This document shows positions 12,860 through 15,450 of a stretch of DNA of 15,450 nt, piece after piece. The notes beneath the pieces were generated by a model, which did no database searches, was not told where the DNA came from, and saw only the letters and a program-made list of their open reading frames with translations. Positions within the stretch are counted from its first letter, which is position 1, and each line of letters begins with the position of its first letter. Source of the stretch: an uncultured Collinsella sp. (lineage in GTDB: Bacteria; Actinomycetota; Coriobacteriia; Coriobacteriales; Coriobacteriaceae); NCBI GenBank assembly GCA_937937835.1, contig CALDBJ010000064.1, positions 1 to 15,450 of the forward strand, given 5' to 3'. Made by a program: the position numbers and the translations under genes.

Positions 12860-14236
12860 TTACTCGGTCACTTTTGTGAAGAGCTTCCCCAAGATACCGA
12901 ACATCTCGCCGACCGTCACCTGCTCGCTGAACTTCTGCCGCCAGAACTCGGGGGAGTTGATGACGCCAGCCTCCACGAGCGTTTCAAGCCCCTCTAACTG
13001 ATACGCCGGGAACTCCGGCTCCTGCTCCTCCGGCTCGCTCGGTGCGGACGGCTGGGGCACCTCGAACGCCATGATCTGACCTAACAGGGCGATAATCTTG
13101 CTGCCGTAGCCCTTGCCCGGTACGGCCCAGCCCTTGCCGTTGGGGTTGTCGCTTGCGCCCAGCCATTCCACATACTGCGCCGAGCCCCGTGTCACGAGGG
13201 AGAAGCGCGGGTCGACGCACCCGTTCACGAGCGCCTCCTTGGAGGCGTATGCCTTCAGGTGCTGGATCTGCGCCCGGACACCCGTGCGCGGGTCGGGGAA
13301 GGTCGCCGCCTGTCCTTTGGCGTTGCCGTTCAGCGCCCCGATGCCCGCGTAGTTGTTCTGCGTGGGGAGCACGATGCCGCCGTACTTGAAAAAGCCCGTC
13401 TCGTGGAGGCTCTGCGCAAAGGCGACGTCGCCGCGCACGCCCTCGGCCTCGCCCTCTTCGAGGAAGAACTGCGCCAGCTGCTCCAGCGAGCACGCCGGGA
13501 GCTGCGGCTCCGCGTTCTTGGATCGGGCGAACAGCGCCATCTGCTGTGCGCTCGCCTTGGCCTTGCCCATGATCTCCGTCTTGCCCGCCTCCGTGGTGGT
13601 CGCGCCGCCGTTCAGCTCCGTGAGCTTTGCGGCGACCTTCTGCTTGAACTGCGCCCAATGGGGCAGGATGTACAGCGGGCAGTTCTTCCTCGCGCCCTGC
13701 ACGATGGAGTCCGGGTGGCCCATCCAGTGGTTGTGCGTGTACAGCTCGTTCACGCTCAAGCCGTGCTTCTTCAGCAGCAGTGCCGCCAGCAGCACGCCGT
13801 TCTCCTCAGCCTTGCGGTCTTCCTTGCTGCCCGAGCCGTCCATGATGATCTCGATGGAGAGCGTCGTCTCGTTGCCGCCCGTGGCCTTCCGGCCATCGCC
13901 CGCGTGCCAGCCCACCTCGTCCTCTCTCAGGTTCTGCCATGCGTTGATGTCGTCGACGTAGTAGTGGACGCGGGCGTCGTTCATGTTGCCGTTAGGCCAC
14001 GTCGCACGGGTGTACTGCTCGGCGTCCTCCTCCACGTTCTTCAGGTCGTTGGTGTTGTGGATGGTCACGCCCTTGACCTTGCCCGTGCCGCCCGAGAGCA
14101 GACGGTCGGCCTTGTACTGTGCGCCCTTCTTGTACGCGCCGGAGTCCTTGGGCCAGACCGCGCCCCACGGGATGATCTTCTCGTTAATGACGAGGCCATG
14201 CTCCGTCCTCGTCGCGTCTGGTGTCAGTTTTGCCAT
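12860..14236 (-). CDS. Two-domain endolysin: zinc amidase plus glucosaminidase
   Basis: A 458-residue lysin. Residues about 45-205 form an N-acetylmuramoyl-L-alanine amidase of the T7-lysozyme/PGRP type. 'GVTIHNT' gives His60, 'YTHNHWMGHPD' His168/His170, and 'KNCP' Cys186; together these fit the zinc ligands. Residues about 245-390 resemble a glucosaminidase domain: 'VAFAQSLHETGFFKYGG' with candidate catalytic Glu279, then 'NNYAGIGA' and 'FPDPRTGVRAQIQHLKAYAS'. A Pro/Glu linker (393-410) leads to a roughly 50-residue C-terminal module ('LEGLETLVEAGVINSPEFWR'), which also appears in other lysins as an S-layer/wall-associated helical segment. There is no signal peptide, so it needs the holin. 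AGGAGG is 9 bases before the ATG. The gene lies upstream of the late activator. Confidence 0.92.
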   Translation of the reverse strand: MAKLTPDATRTEHGLVINEKIIPWGAVWPKDSGAYKKGAQYKADRLLSGGTGKVKGVTIHNTNDLKNVEEDAEQYTRATWPNGNMNDARVHYYVDDINAWQNLREDEVGWHAGDGRKATGGNETTLSIEIIMDGSGSKEDRKAEENGVLLAALLLKKHGLSVNELYTHNHWMGHPDSIVQGARKNCPLYILPHWAQFKQKVAAKLTELNGGATTTEAGKTEIMGKAKASAQQMALFARSKNAEPQLPACSLEQLAQFFLEEGEAEGVRGDVAFAQSLHETGFFKYGGIVLPTQNNYAGIGALNGNAKGQAATFPDPRTGVRAQIQHLKAYASKEALVNGCVDPRFSLVTRGSAQYVEWLGASDNPNGKGWAVPGKGYGSKIIALLGQIMAFEVPQPSAPSEPEEQEPEFPAYQLEGLETLVEAGVINSPEFWRQKFSEQVTVGEMFGILGKLFTKVTE

Positions 14237-14249
14237 AATGTGAATCCTC

Positions 14250-14624
14250 CTATAAATTCATAACCGGGTTGTAGACCTTCTCGACATACTCCCCGATGCT
14301 GTATTGCTCGCGCCCCTCTGTTTTGAGTTGCTGCATGAACCGATCGGTCTCCACCGCCAGCTTCATCAGCTTCAGGACACCAACCTGCTCCGATGTCACT
14401 TCGTGCATCTCCGGCCCCACCGTTGCCATGATCGCCTTGCGGAGGTAGAAATCTGCGGTGTAGACATCCATCTCGCTGAAATCCTTCCACACCTCCCGGG
14501 CGAACTTCTTGCGGTTGAGCCGGGGCTTATCAGGTGGGAGAACGCCGTCCGCTTGGAGCTGCTTCTTGATCGCCGCACGCTCGGCCTTCTCCCGCTGCGT
14601 GAGGCGTTTCTTCTTCGTCGGCAT
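14250..14624 (-). CDS. Unrecognised phage protein with basic N-terminus
   Basis: A 124-residue protein I cannot assign. The first 20 residues are strongly basic (MPTKKKRLTQREKAERAAIK), followed by a second basic patch 'PRLNRKKFAREVWKDFSEMD'. The second half is helical ('ADFYLRKAIMATVGPEMHEV' and 'KLMKLAVETDRFMQQLK'). A DNA- or RNA-binding role is possible from charge alone. The start at 14624 is preferred because the longer open frame upstream overlaps two other genes. The ribosome binding site is only a G-rich AGGGGGG. It precedes the endolysin by 13 bases. Confidence 0.68.
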   Translation of the reverse strand: MPTKKKRLTQREKAERAAIKKQLQADGVLPPDKPRLNRKKFAREVWKDFSEMDVYTADFYLRKAIMATVGPEMHEVTSEQVGVLKLMKLAVETDRFMQQLKTEGREQYSIGEYVEKVYNPVMNL

Positions 14625-14635
14625 ACCGTCCCCCC

Positions 14636-14920
14636 TTAACACGCAAGCGGCCCGCCTGGGGGCTGCTGCGCGGCCTTCTGCTGCTCTATGAGGGCCCGCG
14701 TGAACTCCGCCGTCTCCACCTGCTGCCGGAGATGCACGGCGGAGGCGAGCACCTGGGCCGTCGAGGTGAGCTCGGAGGTCGTGAGCTTGAGCAACTCCTC
14801 GCGGTCTTCCTTGCTGGTGTTCTCTCCCAGGAAGCGCCGGGATCGGACGATCTCGTTCACGGCCAGGACGGCGGCGAGCCTCTCGACGAGCCCCATCGCC
14901 CCAGCCTTCCGCCCGCTCAC
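14636..14920 (-). CDS. Unrecognised small helical phage protein (GTG start)
   Basis: A 94-residue protein, mostly helical and charged, with segments 'MGLVERLAAVLAVNEIVRSR' and 'SKEDREELLKLTTSELTSTA' and a Gln/Pro/Ala-rich tail ending 'PGGPLAC'. I do not recognise a family. The start is GTG at 14918-14920, which overlaps the previous stop as GTGA and follows GGAGG by 7 bases. An internal ATG at 14896 has a poorer site and would remove 8 residues. The tight coupling with the previous gene suggests the two products work together. Confidence 0.65.
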   Translation of the reverse strand: MSGRKAGAMGLVERLAAVLAVNEIVRSRRFLGENTSKEDREELLKLTTSELTSTAQVLASAVHLRQQVETAEFTRALIEQQKAAQQPPGGPLAC

Positions 14921-15276
14921 GCCTCCACCTCCGACTCGATCGGGCCGTAGCCCAGCCGATCCCGGTAGACATTCGCCGCCCGGATGACCTGGGCGACGGC
15001 TGCGTCGCTCGCCAGTCGGTCGCCCAGGCTTCGCCGCTGCTCCGGCGTCGCGCCATTCTCCCGGATGACCTCCGACACCTCCGCCACGTCCCGGGGCGAG
15101 ATCTCCGTCAGACGGCGGGCCACTCCGGGCGGGAGCCGCTGATAGTGCAAGCGGAGGAAGATGATCCCGGTCTCCACCACTATGTCCAGCTCCGTGTCCC
15201 GGATGCTCTCTTGCATCCGGTGGATGCCTTCCAGCGCGGCCAGGACATCGAGCTCCCGCTGGTTCTCGTTATCCAT
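14917..15276 (-). CDS. Unrecognised small phage protein downstream of GemA
   Basis: A 119-residue protein without a recognised family. It is acidic and helical at the N-terminus (MDNENQRELDVLAALEGIHR), has a short hydrophobic stretch 'VVETGIIFLRLHYQRLPPGV' near 34-53 and an Arg-rich C-terminal half ending 'DRLGYGPIESEVEA'. The ATG at 15276 is chosen since it overlaps the GemA-like stop by 8 bases (ATGGATAA). The frame is open 11 codons further upstream, but this would overlap the previous gene further. The hydrophobic stretch is too short and too charged at its end to be called a membrane segment. Confidence 0.65.
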   Translation of the reverse strand: MDNENQRELDVLAALEGIHRMQESIRDTELDIVVETGIIFLRLHYQRLPPGVARRLTEISPRDVAEVSEVIRENGATPEQRRSLGDRLASDAAVAQVIRAANVYRDRLGYGPIESEVEA

Positions 15277-15450
15277 CCCGCCCGGCCCCCTTCCGCTGCT
15301 CTCTGGCAAGGATCGCCTTGAGGCCCTCGATGACCTTCTCGCATTGCGCTATGTTCAGCCATTCGATGCGGTCGACATGGGCCACGCGCTTGACGAAGCC
15401 TTGAATGCGGCGCGGGTCGTCATTCCAGCCCAGCGCCTCGCACAGCGCGT
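15269..15450 (-). CDS. gemA: GemA/Gp16-like (DUF1018) regulator, C-terminal part, runs off the right edge
   Basis: Only the last 59 codons are visible. The segment contains 'ALCEALGWNDDPRRIQGFVK', then 'RVAHVDRIEWLNIAQCEKVI' and 'EGLKAI', matching the conserved end of Mu Gp16/GemA-type proteins (a W/DP/RI..F..R block followed by WL...Q..KVIEGLK). In Mu, GemA modulates host gene expression and DNA topology during the lytic cycle. It marks the early/middle part of the phage to the right. Its stop overlaps the next start. The N-terminus lies outside the window. Confidence 0.78.
   Translation of the reverse strand, partial: ALCEALGWNDDPRRIQGFVKRVAHVDRIEWLNIAQCEKVIEGLKAILAREQRKGAGRDG

Larger units (their letters stand above)
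1..15450 (-). mobile_element. Mu-like transposable prophage, middle-to-late region (partial)
   Basis: All recognised genes share one strand and follow the Mu order from a GemA/Gp16-like gene through a Mor/C activator, small and large terminase, DUF935 portal, MuF, protease I with nested scaffold, gpT capsid, gp36 and sheath to tube. This combination is diagnostic of Mu-like phages. The tail sheath implies a contractile tail. The transposition genes, the immunity region and both ends lie outside the window, so whether the element is intact cannot be judged. No broken structural gene was seen, which favours a functional or recently active phage. Confidence 0.93.

Noticed and set aside
14223..14236. 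Fourteen-base identity (GTCAGTTTTGCCAT) with 4803-4816
   Set aside because: Both are the 5' ends of genes starting MAKLT. A short shared N-terminal codon run is not evidence of a repeat element or recombination.
1..15450. CRISPR array, tRNA, diversity-generating retroelement or toxin-antitoxin pair
   Set aside because: I searched by eye for spaced repeats, cloverleaf-like segments, reverse transcriptase motifs and paired small genes and saw none.

Overview
The window is a continuous stretch of a Mu-like transposable (pro)phage. Every supported gene lies on the minus strand, so transcription runs from the right edge (15450) towards position 1. Long GC-rich reading frames, almost universal AGGAGG-type ribosome binding sites and the Mu-like gene set suggest a high-GC member of the Bacillota (a gut or oral clostridial or Negativicutes lineage). 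This host assignment is an inference. No host gene, attachment end or MuA/MuB transposase is inside the window.

Region 1 (15450 to about 12512) is the end of an early/middle block. It holds the C-terminus of a GemA/Gp16-type protein, three small unrecognised genes, a large two-domain endolysin (zinc amidase plus glucosaminidase), and a Mor/C-family transcription activator. It closes at a perfect 17-bp hairpin with a T-tract (12424-12460).

Region 2 (12399 to about 10715) starts the late operon: an LLH-type holin, a small single-span membrane/coiled-coil protein, a winged-helix-like protein (Mu gp26 position) and a DUF3486 small terminase (Mu gp27).

Region 3 (10728 to 3459) is DNA packaging and the head: large terminase (gp28), an inserted solitary DNA methyltransferase, DUF935 portal (gp29), MuF-like minor head protein, protease I with an in-frame internal start for a Z-like scaffold, a DUF2190 decoration protein and the gpT-like major capsid protein.

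Region 4 (3429 to 1) is the connector and contractile tail: gp36-like DUF1320, gpG-like virion morphogenesis protein, a protein at the gp37 position, a small protein at the gp38 position, the tail sheath, and the first 89 codons of the tail tube protein. The sheath implies a Mu-like myovirus.

The genes are packed with overlaps or gaps of a few bases. The only sizeable gaps are 12400-12511 (terminator and probable late control region) and 5853-5981 (no recognised gene). No stretch above 300 bases lacks a gene. No tRNA, rRNA, CRISPR array or insertion sequence was seen. The most interesting points are the regulator-terminator-holin junction, the endolysin placed upstream of the late activator, the nested scaffold gene, the methyltransferase insertion and the unrecognised cargo-like small genes. 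I did not find a clear new system; the backbone is a recognisable Mu-like phage.
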